Under the pieces are notes generated by a model. It had not been told where the DNA came from. It made no database searches and saw nothing but the letters and a program-made list of their open reading frames with translations. Shown in pieces: positions 55,360-64,000 of a DNA stretch of 64,000 nucleotides (its first letter is position 1; each line of letters starts with the position of its first letter). This DNA is from Hemileia vastatrix (Eukaryota; Basidiomycota; Pucciniomycetes; Pucciniales; Zaghouaniaceae): NCBI GenBank assembly GCA_030280995.1, contig JASXTE010000001.1, positions 19,890,106-19,954,105 of the forward strand. The letters are read 5' to 3'. Both the position numbers and the translations under genes were made by a program.

Positions 55360-56079
55360 AGTCACCAAATATTTAATATTCTTCCAAAAAATTTTAATAA
55401 ATAAATATGATATTTCAATTTATGAAATTTAAGTAATGGGTCAATGACCATGTGTTTTATAAAAGGTAATCATGATAACATTAATTCGTTTCATGGGGTT
55501 TCTCTAGCCTATACCTGTGGAAAGTCCCAAACCTAGTTTCTAGACTTGATCTGCATTTTGGCATGAGGAATTGTCATTACTTTAAAAGTAGTAAATTTGA
55601 CATATCTTATTTATATATTAATTAATTTATGTAATTATATTAAATTTTGATGACTTTCACCCTTTACTTCAATAAAACGCAGGGGAGGGTACTGCCAATT
55701 TTTTAAATCTGACATGTGAAATTGATGACTTAGAAAAATTTGGTGGTACCCACCCCTTGTTTCAATAAAATTCAAGGGGAGGTATTGCCAAATTTTCAAA
55801 AGAGATATTGAATTTTATTGACTTAGAAGTATTTAGATAAGCAAACTTATTGAATTGAAAGTAAAGATAAAAAATTGTTATTATATTTTCAAATTTTCGT
55901 CAAAATAAAAGTATAAGCAAACTTATTGACTTGAATGTAAAGATAGAAAAATTGTATGATATTTTCAAAAATTTGTCAAAAATAATGTACTATATTCAAG
56001 ACCTTTTATAAGTCAGCATATAAGAAAATATTATCAAAAAGAAATCAAAAAAAATTAAATTAACTAGAAAAACAATTTA
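55360..56079. other. Spacer between convergent genes, with direct repeats
   Basis: No gene seen. Two direct-repeat pairs: around 55657-55700 and 55755-55795 (TTTCAATAAAA..GGGGAGG..TACTGCCAA/TATTGCCAA) and around 55846-55985 (AAGCAAACTTATTGA..GTAAAGATA, twice, about 70 nt apart). These AT-rich duplications may hold the 3' ends of both flanking genes. Confidence 0.5.
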
Positions 56080-57415
56080 TCAATTGAAAAGGTCAAGTAA
56101 TTTTTTAATGTCCTCATAAGATTGGCCATTTTTTACACATTCCATAATGAAATCTTTTTTTTAAAAACTCTCTTGTTTTTCCAATTCACAAGTAGCCATT
56201 TCTCTTTGAAATTGACGGTCTTCTCTTTGAAATTGACGGTCATTTACTCTTTCCATCTGCTCTGCCTCAAATCTTTTTTCTTCCAAATCTAAGGCTTGCT
56301 GATCTTTCCTTAGAATATGATCAAACTTCATCTTCTCAAAGTCAAGGGCATTTTTGGCAATAGTTGATTTTGCTGAGAAAAATAAATTGAAATAAATAAA
56401 TAAATGAGTTAATGATTAAGATATATAGTAAACAAATCTTACTTATATCTTGTTTTTCAAAATAATCCTCAAGGGAGCCAAATGAGCTTGTTGAAGTATT
56501 ACCACGTTTTAATAGATGGCTCAAGTTCATTGAAGTTGAGGCTCGACGCTTTAGTTTGGAGCTTGAGAAAGAGGCTTCAGGAAGTTCATCTAAAGCAGCT
56601 TCTAAAGTGGGATTCACATTTCCAGAATCGAGATTATTTAATGGAGATTGAGTTTGAGTAGGAGGAGACTAGAATGAAAGAGAAATTCAGAGAAGAGTTG
56701 AAGAAAAAACAAAAAGTAAACATACATTTAAATTTTTGGCCTCTGAGGATTCAGATCTGCTGCAATATAATTGTTCTGCTTGATAGTCGGGATCATCTTC
56801 AGCTGAACTATGGTTAGAAGGTGGAGGGGATTGATCTCCTTCAAGTAAAGGTGTGTCGGGAGGATTATAGGAAGGTTTGGATCCAGAGGGTATATCCTTA
56901 GTAGTATCGTGTAGAAATCAAGGGTTTACATCAACTCGTGAGCCAAAAAGATTATCCATTTCCTCATAGAAAGGACACATGACATTGAGCTTTTCGGAAA
57001 CAGTAGTAATTCCAATCTCCAAATCATCATCGTCAATACCAAAGCCAGTCTCATTTGCAGCATGATGAGCCTTTTTATATTTTTATTGGTAACTCTTAAA
57101 TCTCTCCTTCATTTGTTTAGGATTGATATCAATTCTCCCCCTTATTTTCTTCCTTACTTCATTGACCATCAATAAGTAGCCATTAACCTTTGAAGAAGGT
57201 GGATGTCCAATACAAGTGGACTTTTCACATCCAAAACATGCTTCAAAATTTTATTTTATTTTAAGGAAGTTGATTATGATGAGATAATCATCCTTTTTAA
57301 GCTGACCTGAACCTGACTTTGATTTTTCAGGTGTAGGGCTTGCTTTATGAGGAGACTTTTGTGACAAAGCAGATTTTTGAGTTACCTTTTGAGATTTGGA
57401 ATGTCTGGGAGGCAT
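56080..57415 (-). pseudogene. Myb/SANT-like partner protein of Harbinger element (broken)
   Basis: Three exons on the minus strand: 57415-56726, 56668-56443 and 56372-56080, with introns of 57 nt (GTATGT..CTAG) and 70 nt (GTAAGA..CTCAG). N-terminal basic Ser/Lys/Pro segment, then a Myb-like region (KKDDYLIIINFLKIK, stop, NFEACFGCEKS; GRIDINPKQMKERFKSYQ, stop, KYKKAHHAANETGFG), an acidic/Pro-rich middle, and a C-terminal charged helix (EKMKFDHILRKDQQALDLEEKRFEAEQ; duplicated REDRQFQRE). In-frame stops are at about 57254, 57087 and 56919, plus one near 56161. Partner Myb-like proteins in this superfamily bind the element ends and help import the transposase. Confidence 0.75.
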
Positions 57416-57599
57416 TATGAAACTGGCACATAACAAGAAAAAAGATTAAGAGGTAGAAGAAATAAGTAAAAAAGAATGTAAACATGCCTGGTCAAAATGT
57501 TGAAAATGTCAGGAAGGGGTGTGTGCCAAGGATTGATGGGTAGGTAGCGAGGAAGGTCAGTGTATCACATGTGATATGGATGGTATGGGAAAGAAAGGG

Positions 57600-57772
57600 A
57601 TGATGTGGCCGACATGTGGTTTTGAAAAAAAAATCACAAAAAAAGTGCTGATTTGAGGTCAGAACTGACACACATTTTTGAAATAAGTGACTTTTTTGCA
57701 AAATTTAAGTGCTGATTTGGTTTGAAATCCGCACTTAAGTTAAGTGTGGATTTTCCAGAACTGACACCCCCT
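57600..57772 (-). repeat. Right terminal and subterminal repeats of Harbinger element
   Basis: Complement reads AGGGGGTGTCAGTTCTGG, then the AAGTGTGGATTT / AATCCGCACTT / AAGTGCTGATTT words of the left end. A second internal TGTCAGTTCTGA lies at about 57658-57671 on the complement, a duplicate of the terminus. Confidence 0.8.
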
Positions 57773-57775
57773 ATT

Positions 57776-58880
57776 GAAGCTCCTGATGCACCATGGTAAA
57801 TAATAAACATGGAATTTGTAACAGGATTTCCCATTGCTGATAAAGACAGTTATAAATCTTGCTGGGTTATTGTGGACAGATTCACAAAAATGTGTAAATT
57901 TATCCCTACTCACAAGGATGTTTCCACTAAAGAAGTAGCTTTCTTGTGGTAGTCTCATATGTTTAATACTGATGGTTTTCCAAAGGCCATAATCTCTGAC
58001 AGAGACCCTAAAGTTACTTCTAAATTTTTGATGTCTCTGATAAATGTTTGTGGTTGTGATCTAAAGCTTTCTACTGCCAATCACCCCCAGACTGATGGAT
58101 TAGGTGAAAGAATGATTCAGACTTTAGAGGACATGATAAGAAGGTATTGTGCCTTTGGCCTTAAGTAAAAAGACAATGAAAGATTCACTCATGATTGGGT
58201 TACCTTACTTCCTGGTTTTGAATTTTCTTATAATAGCACTGTTCATTCTGTTACTCAGAGAAAGCCTTTTGAGCTCTGGCTTGGATGTGTTCCTTCTCAA
58301 TAATAAAATACCTAAATTGGATTTACATCCTGGTGTAAAATCATCTCTCCAAATGCAAAAACTTTGCAGAAGTCATGCTCAAAAATTTATTGAAAAACTT
58401 TTAAATATGAGAAGAAGAGTTGGGACATATCACATAAAGAATACACTTTTAAAAAGGGTGATGAAGTACGTTTTTCTACAGTCCACTTCAATTTACAAGT
58501 TAATAAGAAATTAAAAGACCCATTTGTAGGTCCATTTGTTGTCAGAAGAATGGTTGGTGATAATGCAGTTGAAGTTATCTTGTACTCTCCATATGACAGA
58601 AAACATCCTGTTTTTCCAATATCTCTTCTGAAATCTTATACATCCAATAGTGATCTATTTCCCAAAAGGAGGGGAAGACCAAAGAAGACCCCTATTGAAA
58701 TCACTGAAACAGAAGAAATTGATAATATTCTCAATGACAGAATTATTACTGCTGAATAAGGTACTGAATACTTATTGAGATTCAAGAATAAATCTTCTGA
58801 ATATGATTCTTGGATACCTGGAAAAGAGATATCTAATCTTCCTACTCTACTAAAGAAATATAAAAAGAAAAAATCCTAGC
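57776..58880 (+). pseudogene. Pol of B3, second part: integrase core and chromodomain
   Basis: Resumes from 51190: EAPDAPW, then NMEFVTGFP (first catalytic Asp now Glu), a TAG at about 57949 where B1 has the second Trp of FLWWSYMF, SDRDPKVTSKF (second Asp), NHPQTDGLGERMIQTLEDM (Glu), frame breaks between 58168 and 58550, then FVGPFVVRRMVGDNAVEV and a chromodomain EEIDNILNDRIITAE, stop, GTEYLLRFKNKSSEYDSWIPGKEI ending at 58880. Closely parallel to B1 but inactive. Confidence 0.88.
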
Positions 58881-58897
58881 ATTTTTTAAATTTTTTT

Positions 58898-58909
58898 AGA
58901 GTGAGGGAG
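58898..58909 (+). promoter_or_regulatory. Polypurine tract of B3
   Basis: AGAGTGAGGGAG immediately before the 3' LTR, identical to that of B1 (complement of 22510-22521). Confidence 0.8.
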
Positions 58910-59705
58910 TGTCAGCCAGGCTGCTAGACTTACCCAGTAAAATAATTAATTATTTACTGGGATGAAGCCACACCTTTTTTCTTATTTTGTTATTAATTAT
59001 ATTATATTTACTTTAAAATTACTTGTAATAAATTAACTAATTACAATGAGTAAATTTAAGTAAATATTTAAATCAATGTCCCTTATATTTTTATTCCCTA
59101 GCACTGTGCTCAATGACAGGTTAAAAGAGATAAAAATATACTAATACTAAAATTGATAAAAATTCAAATTTGTTTATTTAAAATACTGAAATTATATTAA
59201 ATTCTAAAAATTGGGTAAATCAAATTGTTTTGTACTAAGTGTGACATTTAAAGTTAACTTTAAAATATATCAAATAAATTAACATATACATTAAGATATC
59301 TTATTGGAACATCCTTTTAGTATGCTCTTTTTTTTATGATTTCTTATTTTGAAAGAATCTTTTCTCTCACACCCATGTATGTGGTCTTCTTAACTCCGTG
59401 TGCTCTCTCTCCCTTTTGCCTATAAAAGGCCTACCACTTTGTGCTGTTTTGTTTCATTCCTTACAAACTTACTATTTATTATATACATTCAAAACCAAAT
59501 CTATTACTACTATTACTGATTTACTATTTAGATTTGTATAATTTAAATCCTTAAAATAAAAATAATAATACTCCTTACCTTTTACTTGAGTAATAAAACA
59601 TATAAGATAAAAGTTATGTACCTGCTTTGAACTTCTTTAGTTCTGCACCTTTCACCGCTGTTGGACTGCCATTAGTACCTTCTAGACCATCAGGAACCAT
59701 TGAAA
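58910..59705 (+). repeat. 3' LTR of B3
   Basis: 796 bp, TGTCAGCCAGGCTGCTAG to CATTGAAA (the terminal TGACA changed), followed by AATTA. TATA box TATAAAAGG at 59421-59429, then the ACTTTGTGCTG block shared with 43595-43610 and, complemented, with the solo LTR at 241-1050. Confidence 0.9.
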
Positions 59706-59710
59706 AATTA

Positions 59711-59819
59711 CAAGAAGATTTATAAAATCTTCTGTTTACATATATTATTAAAGTTATTTTACTTTAAAGAATTAGATATTTAATAGCAGAATAATATGAT
59801 TTTTACCTATCAGTGTGAA
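59711..59819. other. Short spacer between B3 and S3
   Basis: AT-rich; contains a small palindrome AGAAGATTT/AAATCTTCT near 59713-59733. Nothing else seen. Confidence 0.5.
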
Positions 59820-60886
59820 TTTCAGCCTAGATATCCTTAGGACTGAGTATTTCTTATGCTTAAAATAAGATAACCTTAAGTAAATTAATCTTATATTTTA
59901 AAAATAAGGTTAAAATAATAATATATATTATTATATTATATATATATATAATTATTATTCTATTATACAACTTATAGTAGTTTAAATAGCTTATCCATAG
60001 CCTAATAATACTTATTAAGGTGTTAATGGAGTCATAATATACTTATCTTAAGTGATATGAAGTAATTATTGACATACATAAGCTTATATGTATACATAAA
60101 TCTCATATTCAGTGAAATATGCAGTATATTATGTATATTTAGGTATATAAGTGGGTTTTAGCCCCTTAATAGCCTATAACCTTTGTTTTTCTGCTTATTT
60201 TAGATCATATGGACAAAATCAGTGGACTCACAAGGCCTACAGAAGCATAGACACCTATATCAGGCGCATACATCCAGTTTTGACAACTTAAATTACTTCC
60301 TTAAATGGTTATTCACGGATTTATGGGTTGGAAGGACATTTCTGGGTTAATGTGGATGCTTGGGGATGTTATTGGGGGCTTGGAAATTTTATTTTTTTCC
60401 TTTATATGCTTTTGGTTTCATTAAATATCTTTTTGATTATTTATTTTACCTGTTTCTTTATGGTATCCGCTTTTATCTGGATTTTCTATTTGTGGTATAG
60501 ATCTGTGGTATCATTAATAGTGATGGAGGGTCATTACTGGAGGTCTGGGTGTTGAAACTGCTTGAAGTGGACGCCATGGGGAGGTGATGGGCCCTCCCAG
60601 TGCTGTAATTGCTGGGGATAGCAGTGACATCATCTGGATTGAAGGTCTGTGCACTCCAGTGGATTTGGGTATAAGTAAGGAGGGATTTTGACGGTTATTT
60701 ATCATCATTCAACTACTAAAATTCAAACAAAAACTACTTTAAAATTATTAGCATTCATAAATATATTATAAAGCCATTATAAATTGATATTATCTTTATA
60801 TAAGCTATAACTATATTTTATACATCTATTTTCCACCACTAGCACGCATTTAAATCCAAGTATTGTGAGTTTTATTTGAGTATAAC
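59820..60886 (-). mobile_element. LTR S3, cut by B2
   Basis: Inverted relative to S1 and S2 and aligning with both. Its 3' terminus is at 59820 (TTTCAGCCTAG for TGTCAGCCTAG). It stops at 60886, corresponding to about 120 bases from the far end of S2, where B2 begins. The rest should lie beyond the right edge of the window, after B2. Confidence 0.85.
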
Positions 60887-62029
60887 TGTCAGCCAGGCTA
60901 TTCCAGGAGTCCAGTAAATGATATATAAATTATAAAACCTTAAAGAGTGGGTAAGACTTGTATTTAATGAATATAACTTAATATTTTATTGCATAATGAA
61001 ATTATATAAGAATTTTATTATATACAAGTGTTACATTAAATTTATTGGTTATATATATTTTTATATACAATTAAATTGAGCATAATATAATATATTCTAC
61101 AAATAATGGCGCATTTTTATGTATTTAAAAATTATAAATTTATATTTAATTAATTAAAAAACATATATTATAATTACAAGTGTAAAATTGATTTATAATA
61201 TATTTAAATTAATTATTTAAATTTATATATTAAATAACACCTCTCATATAAAACTAAACAATAATTAATGACACTTCTTTTGACCCTTAATTGTGTTAGA
61301 AAAAAAAACAAATAAATTAATTTATACTAAATTGAGATTAATTACATGTTTTGTTGCGTCAAAGTATTTTTTTGTTTCACTTAAAATATCCTTTAATCAG
61401 ATTGTACCATCTGTTTGGAATTATATTTCTCATAGTTCCTATGTTCCAATCTTGTTTAGTTATTCACTATTGTCACTTACTGATTTGGGAATTAATGGCG
61501 GGGAAATTGGATTCTTAATTGGGGTTTTAATTATTTGTTTCATGTTTTTCTCTATATTGTTATGTTTCATTTACTCTTTTGATATATTTGTTTTATTCCA
61601 TTCTAATCATTGTATTTACAAAGATAGTAGCGCTTCAGAGGACCCATTGCCTATAAAAGGGCCTTGGATAATCCCCTGTAGCCTCATCACTTATTACACA
61701 CTCAACAAATTAAATAACCAATTTATTACGTTTATATTTTTTTTATTAGTAATACAAATCTAATTTAAATTCTATACAACAAATCAAAGTTTGCTTTAAG
61801 TCTGATAGTAATTAAAATTGTTTGCCACGCAGAACCCTTACATTTAATAATATTACTGTTAATAAAATCTAAGTTTTTGTCACCTCTCAAAGTTGCTCAC
61901 CGTTGTTTTCCCTCTCAAATAAATTAAATATATATTTTTTTGGTTTATTTCTTTATTTTCCCTTGTCCTCCTCCTTCTCTCCTCCTTTTTCTCCTATTTT
62001 TCCTACCTCTTCTAGACGACTGACCGACA
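60887..62029 (+). repeat. 5' LTR of B2
   Basis: TGTCAGCCAGGCTATTCC to GACTGACCGACA, 1,143 bp, matching the complements of 21371-22509 and 29398-30511. TATA box TATAAAAG at 61652-61659. A hydrophobic frame (61293-61763) corresponds to the 107-codon frames of the B1 LTRs but differs in length, so it is not listed as a gene. Confidence 0.9.
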
Positions 62030-62714
62030 ACTGGGGACCTTTCCAAACAACGACGACGATCGAGCCTGGCGACAAACGACAAAACGCACGTACCACCTAG
62101 CAAAAAGAGACTTTTGCCGCGACTGTGTTTCGAACTTGGGTTCGACATCTTAGGTTTATATAATATTAATTTTTATATTATTTTGAAGTGATTTTTTGAT
62201 CACTATAGTAAGTTCACCTTTGCGCCTCTCACTCTTATTACTATATTTTTATTGCAATAACAGTGATTGTGGCTTAATTGCTGATTCACTGAGTGTAAGT
62301 GTTCAATTTTTAAAATTTTTTTTTCCTAGTTGACCATTATAGAGTGTTAAATCCTCTTAGTCCTAGAAGAATTGACATTTTTTAATACAAAATTGAATTA
62401 TTAATTTAATTTTTTTTTTATTAATTATTGTTAATTTTGGTTGACTTAAAAGTACATTGTGCTTAGTCCCAAATATATTGCCATATTTAATATTGGTAAT
62501 TAATTGGTTGAATTAACTTGATTGTTATTCCCAATTTAACCTTGCAATCCATTTTTTTTTTAAAATTAATTTTTTTTAATTATTACTTTATATTGAAAAT
62601 TATTTTTTCTATAATTTAATTAATAAAATTTTTTTTATTATTTGGAGCAATTATTGACTAACTTTTATTATTTTTTTATAAAATAAAAAGTAAATTATAA
62701 ATCTTCCCACTAGT
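62030..62714 (+). promoter_or_regulatory. Leader and primer site of B2
   Basis: Starts ACTGGGGACCTTTCC as in B1. Includes the CG-containing block 62045-62120, then AT-rich sequence with GTTGAC..AGTCCTAG (about 62331-62366) and GTTGACTT..TTAGTCCC (about 62440-62470), the hairpin words also seen in the B3 leader. No coding frame is supported. Confidence 0.65.
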
Positions 62715-63396
62715 ATGTCCAACAATTTGGCAGAAAAAATGGATAACATGCAAGTGGATGAAATAGAAATTGACTATGATGCTGACACTGTAAGTTCTTC
62801 TAAAGTTGGTCATAAAAAATCTTATACTAACACAAAGAATTCACATACTGCAGGATGTGGAAATGACAGGAAATGCAAACAAACCAAACCCCCTTCCCCC
62901 AGTACCACAGAAGGAAGTAAAGCCTCTAGTGCCTCAAGAAGGTCTTCCAAAAGGCTTCAAAATAAAAAAGCTTCCTCTGCCACAACAAATCAGCAACCTA
63001 TCCAGTCATATAAAAGAGTTGAAGACAGAAAATATGACGTACAAAGCAAAGGTAGACACATTGTGGGATCAGGTCCAAGAACTCAGGAACCAGATTCAGG
63101 CCCAGGCCCCTCCTCAGTTGCCTCCCAATCAGCCTCAGTTTCAGGCTCAACCTTCACAGCCACCCAGCTCAACCATCCAAAATCCAAATACTATGGAAGT
63201 AGAGCAATGGAAATGGGATTATCTAATGAGTCACTACCAACAGAATGTGCAACACCCTCCTCATCATCAGCCTGGCCCATCCAGAACACCCAATTTCCAT
63301 CCACCTCCTCATCCCTACCAACAAGGCAGGAGAAAGAAGGCCCAAGCACAATCCCAAACCCAGTCCCAGGGGAATTTTCCTCCTCTGCCATGGTAA
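62715..63396 (+). CDS. ORF1 of B2, spliced coiled-coil protein
   Basis: Exons 62715-62789 and 62854-63396, intron GTAAGT..CTGCAG (62790-62853, 64 nt) with ACTAAC at 62826-62831, coding for 205 residues without a stop. Sequence as in B1 apart from a few substitutions (end NFPPLPW). The terminal TGG-TAA at 63391-63396 overlaps the Gag ATG at 63390, which also abuts a second splice-like pair (GTAAGT at 63393, CTGCAG ending 63450). If that second intron were removed, ORF1 would still stop at the same codon. The unspliced frame from 62715 is also open for 298 codons, so two products from one start are possible. Confidence 0.68.
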
Positions 63397-64000
63397 GTAA
63401 TTTGGTTGATAGTCACTTGGGTATGTTTTCTAATAAATCTTCTTCTGCAGGTAATATTATTGAACATGGTGAAAGAACAGTTAAACCTGTTAAAAGACAG
63501 CTTCCTGTAACTAGTAGCCCTATTGATGTAATTAGCAAATTGTCATTTGATGAACCTTTACATTTAACTTCTACATCTTTAATTAATCCTTCTCTTGCAA
63601 TTAAAAAATGATTATGTTCCCCCTGAAATCTATACCTTAATTGAAAAAACTTCTGAGGAAATATTGAAAGATACCCTTGATTTTAATATTGTAAAAGACA
63701 AACATGTGAGAGATGTGTTAATCCATGAAAATGATAGATTAAATAATTTACACTTGCAATGTAAAGTGAGTTCTTCTGTACAAGATACAGCTTATTTGAA
63801 AATCAAAGAAACCTTGAATATTGTTCTTAGTCAACAAAAACAAATAAGAAGTGACCATAGAGCTATCTCAGATAGAAATATCAGTCTACATAAGACCTTG
63901 AGTGAATTGAAACCCCTTATTGAGGAAAATTATTCATTCAAAAATGAAATAAAATCTCTGCAAAATGAGTTTAAGAAGCTAAAAAATGATTTCCATGCAC
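63390..64000 (+). pseudogene. Gag of B2, N-terminal part
   Basis: From the ATG at 63390 (MVSNLVDSHLGMFSNKS) the frame follows B1 Gag until an extra A at about 63602-63608 (ATTAAAAAATG) shifts it. The following frame (PPEIYTLIEKTSEEILKDTLDF, HLQCKVSSSVQDTAYLKIKE) is collinear with B1 27800-27400 and stays open to the window edge. The copy is therefore frameshifted but otherwise well preserved. Confidence 0.8.

Larger units (their letters stand above)
51194..57772 (+). mobile_element. Harbinger-type DNA transposon carrying a dioxygenase relic
   Basis: 6,579 bp bounded by AGGGGGTGTCAGTTCTGG and its complement, with ATT on both sides (51191-51193 and 57773-57775). The uninterrupted target is seen in B1 (AACATATTGAAGC, on its coding strand near 23660). 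Contents: intact transposase (+), C-rich/G-rich foldback, TET/JBP-like dioxygenase relic (+) and Myb/SANT-like relic (-). PIF/Harbinger elements normally carry the transposase and the Myb-like protein; the dioxygenase is an extra passenger. It is inserted in the integrase of B3. Confidence 0.9.
20902..59705 (+). mobile_element. Element B3, old chromovirus split by five insertions
   Basis: The outermost element of the main nest, on the plus strand, flanked by AATTA at 20897-20901 and 59706-59710. Without its insertions it is: 5' LTR 20902-21302 plus 43471-43870; leader 43871-44845; ORF1; gag (interrupted by S2); pol (interrupted by a MITE and the Harbinger element, ending in a chromodomain); polypurine tract 58898-58909; 3' LTR 58910-59705. 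A2, itself carrying B1, interrupts the 5' LTR. All frames contain stops or frameshifts and the protease Asp is Tyr, so it is dead. The LTRs look about 95% alike by eye, older than B1. Confidence 0.9.
60887..64000 (+). mobile_element. Element B2, chromovirus, 5' part (runs off the window)
   Basis: Same family and subfamily as B1 but on the plus strand: LTR 60887-62029, leader, ORF1 and the start of Gag, cut by the window edge. Inserted in S3 after ATAAC (60882-60886). ORF1 is almost identical to that of B1, while the LTR and leader show more differences. Gag has a one-base insertion near 63605. Confidence 0.9.

Noticed and set aside
60328..60555. Aromatic, membrane-like frame in S3 and its equivalents at 16783-17010 and 47012-47266
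   Set aside because: Solo LTR sequence on the antisense side; lengths and frames are not preserved among the three copies.

Overview
The window looks like intergenic, transposon-packed DNA from a repeat-rich fungus. Reasons: strongly AT-rich sequence, short GT..AG introns (about 50-70 nt) with CTAAC/CTAAT-type branch points, Ty3/Gypsy elements including a chromovirus, a PIF/Harbinger transposon with a two-exon DDE_Tnp_4 transposase, and a degraded gene resembling the fungal TET/JBP-like 2OG-Fe(II) dioxygenases. Together these suggest Basidiomycota, possibly a rust (Pucciniales); that placement is inference. I see no host gene, tRNA, rRNA or CRISPR array.

Layout. Two Ty3/Gypsy families dominate. 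Family A (A0, A1, A2) is very long (about 13 kb), has GPY/F-type integrases without a chromodomain, and carries two genes on the opposite strand between pol and the 3' LTR. Family B (B1, B2, B3) is a chromovirus with a leader, a spliced coiled-coil ORF1, Gag and a Pol ending in a chromodomain. A solo-LTR family S is present three times. From left to right: solo B-type LTR (241-1050); 3' part of A0 (1051-2445 and 15247-17618), split by complete A1 (2450-15241) and by solo LTR S1; AT-rich spacer with a purine/pyrimidine foldback (18860-19400); old B3 (20902-59705). B3's 5' LTR was split by A2 (21303-43470), whose own 3' LTR was split by B1 (21371-30511). B3's gag holds solo LTR S2, and its pol holds a 261-bp MITE and a 6.6-kb Harbinger transposon. 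After B3 comes solo LTR S3, split by B2, which runs off the right edge. Target-site duplications are visible for most insertions, so their order can be read.

Most unusual content. (1) In A1 and A2 the strand opposite gag-pol encodes two proteins, ORF A and ORF B, each with an exact CX2CX6C-X12-15-CX2CX6C cysteine array (Zn2Cys6-like, with the basic RxKK segment in the second half) and each with a short phase-1 intron. One copy of each looks intact (A2 ORF A, A1 ORF B). (2) The same elements carry at least 26 copies of a 22-nt motif, CAGTTTA followed by a small hairpin whose stem covaries between copies (AGTC/GACT, GGTC/GACC, TGTC/GACA, CCTC/GAGG), plus three other conserved hairpin or repeat families. 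(3) Family B has a spliced ORF1 whose stop overlaps the Gag start, and B3 has an array of nine leader hairpins. (4) The Harbinger element encloses, besides an intact transposase and a decayed Myb/SANT-like partner gene, a decayed TET/JBP-like dioxygenase and an approximately 840-bp C-rich/G-rich foldback.

How the parts work together. In each retroelement Gag, protease, reverse transcriptase/RNase H and integrase would form the copy-and-paste machinery. Nearly all copies here carry stops or frameshifts. B1 is closest to intact (one in-frame TGA and one homopolymer frameshift). The antisense zinc-cluster proteins are plausible regulators of the A elements, but their function is unknown.
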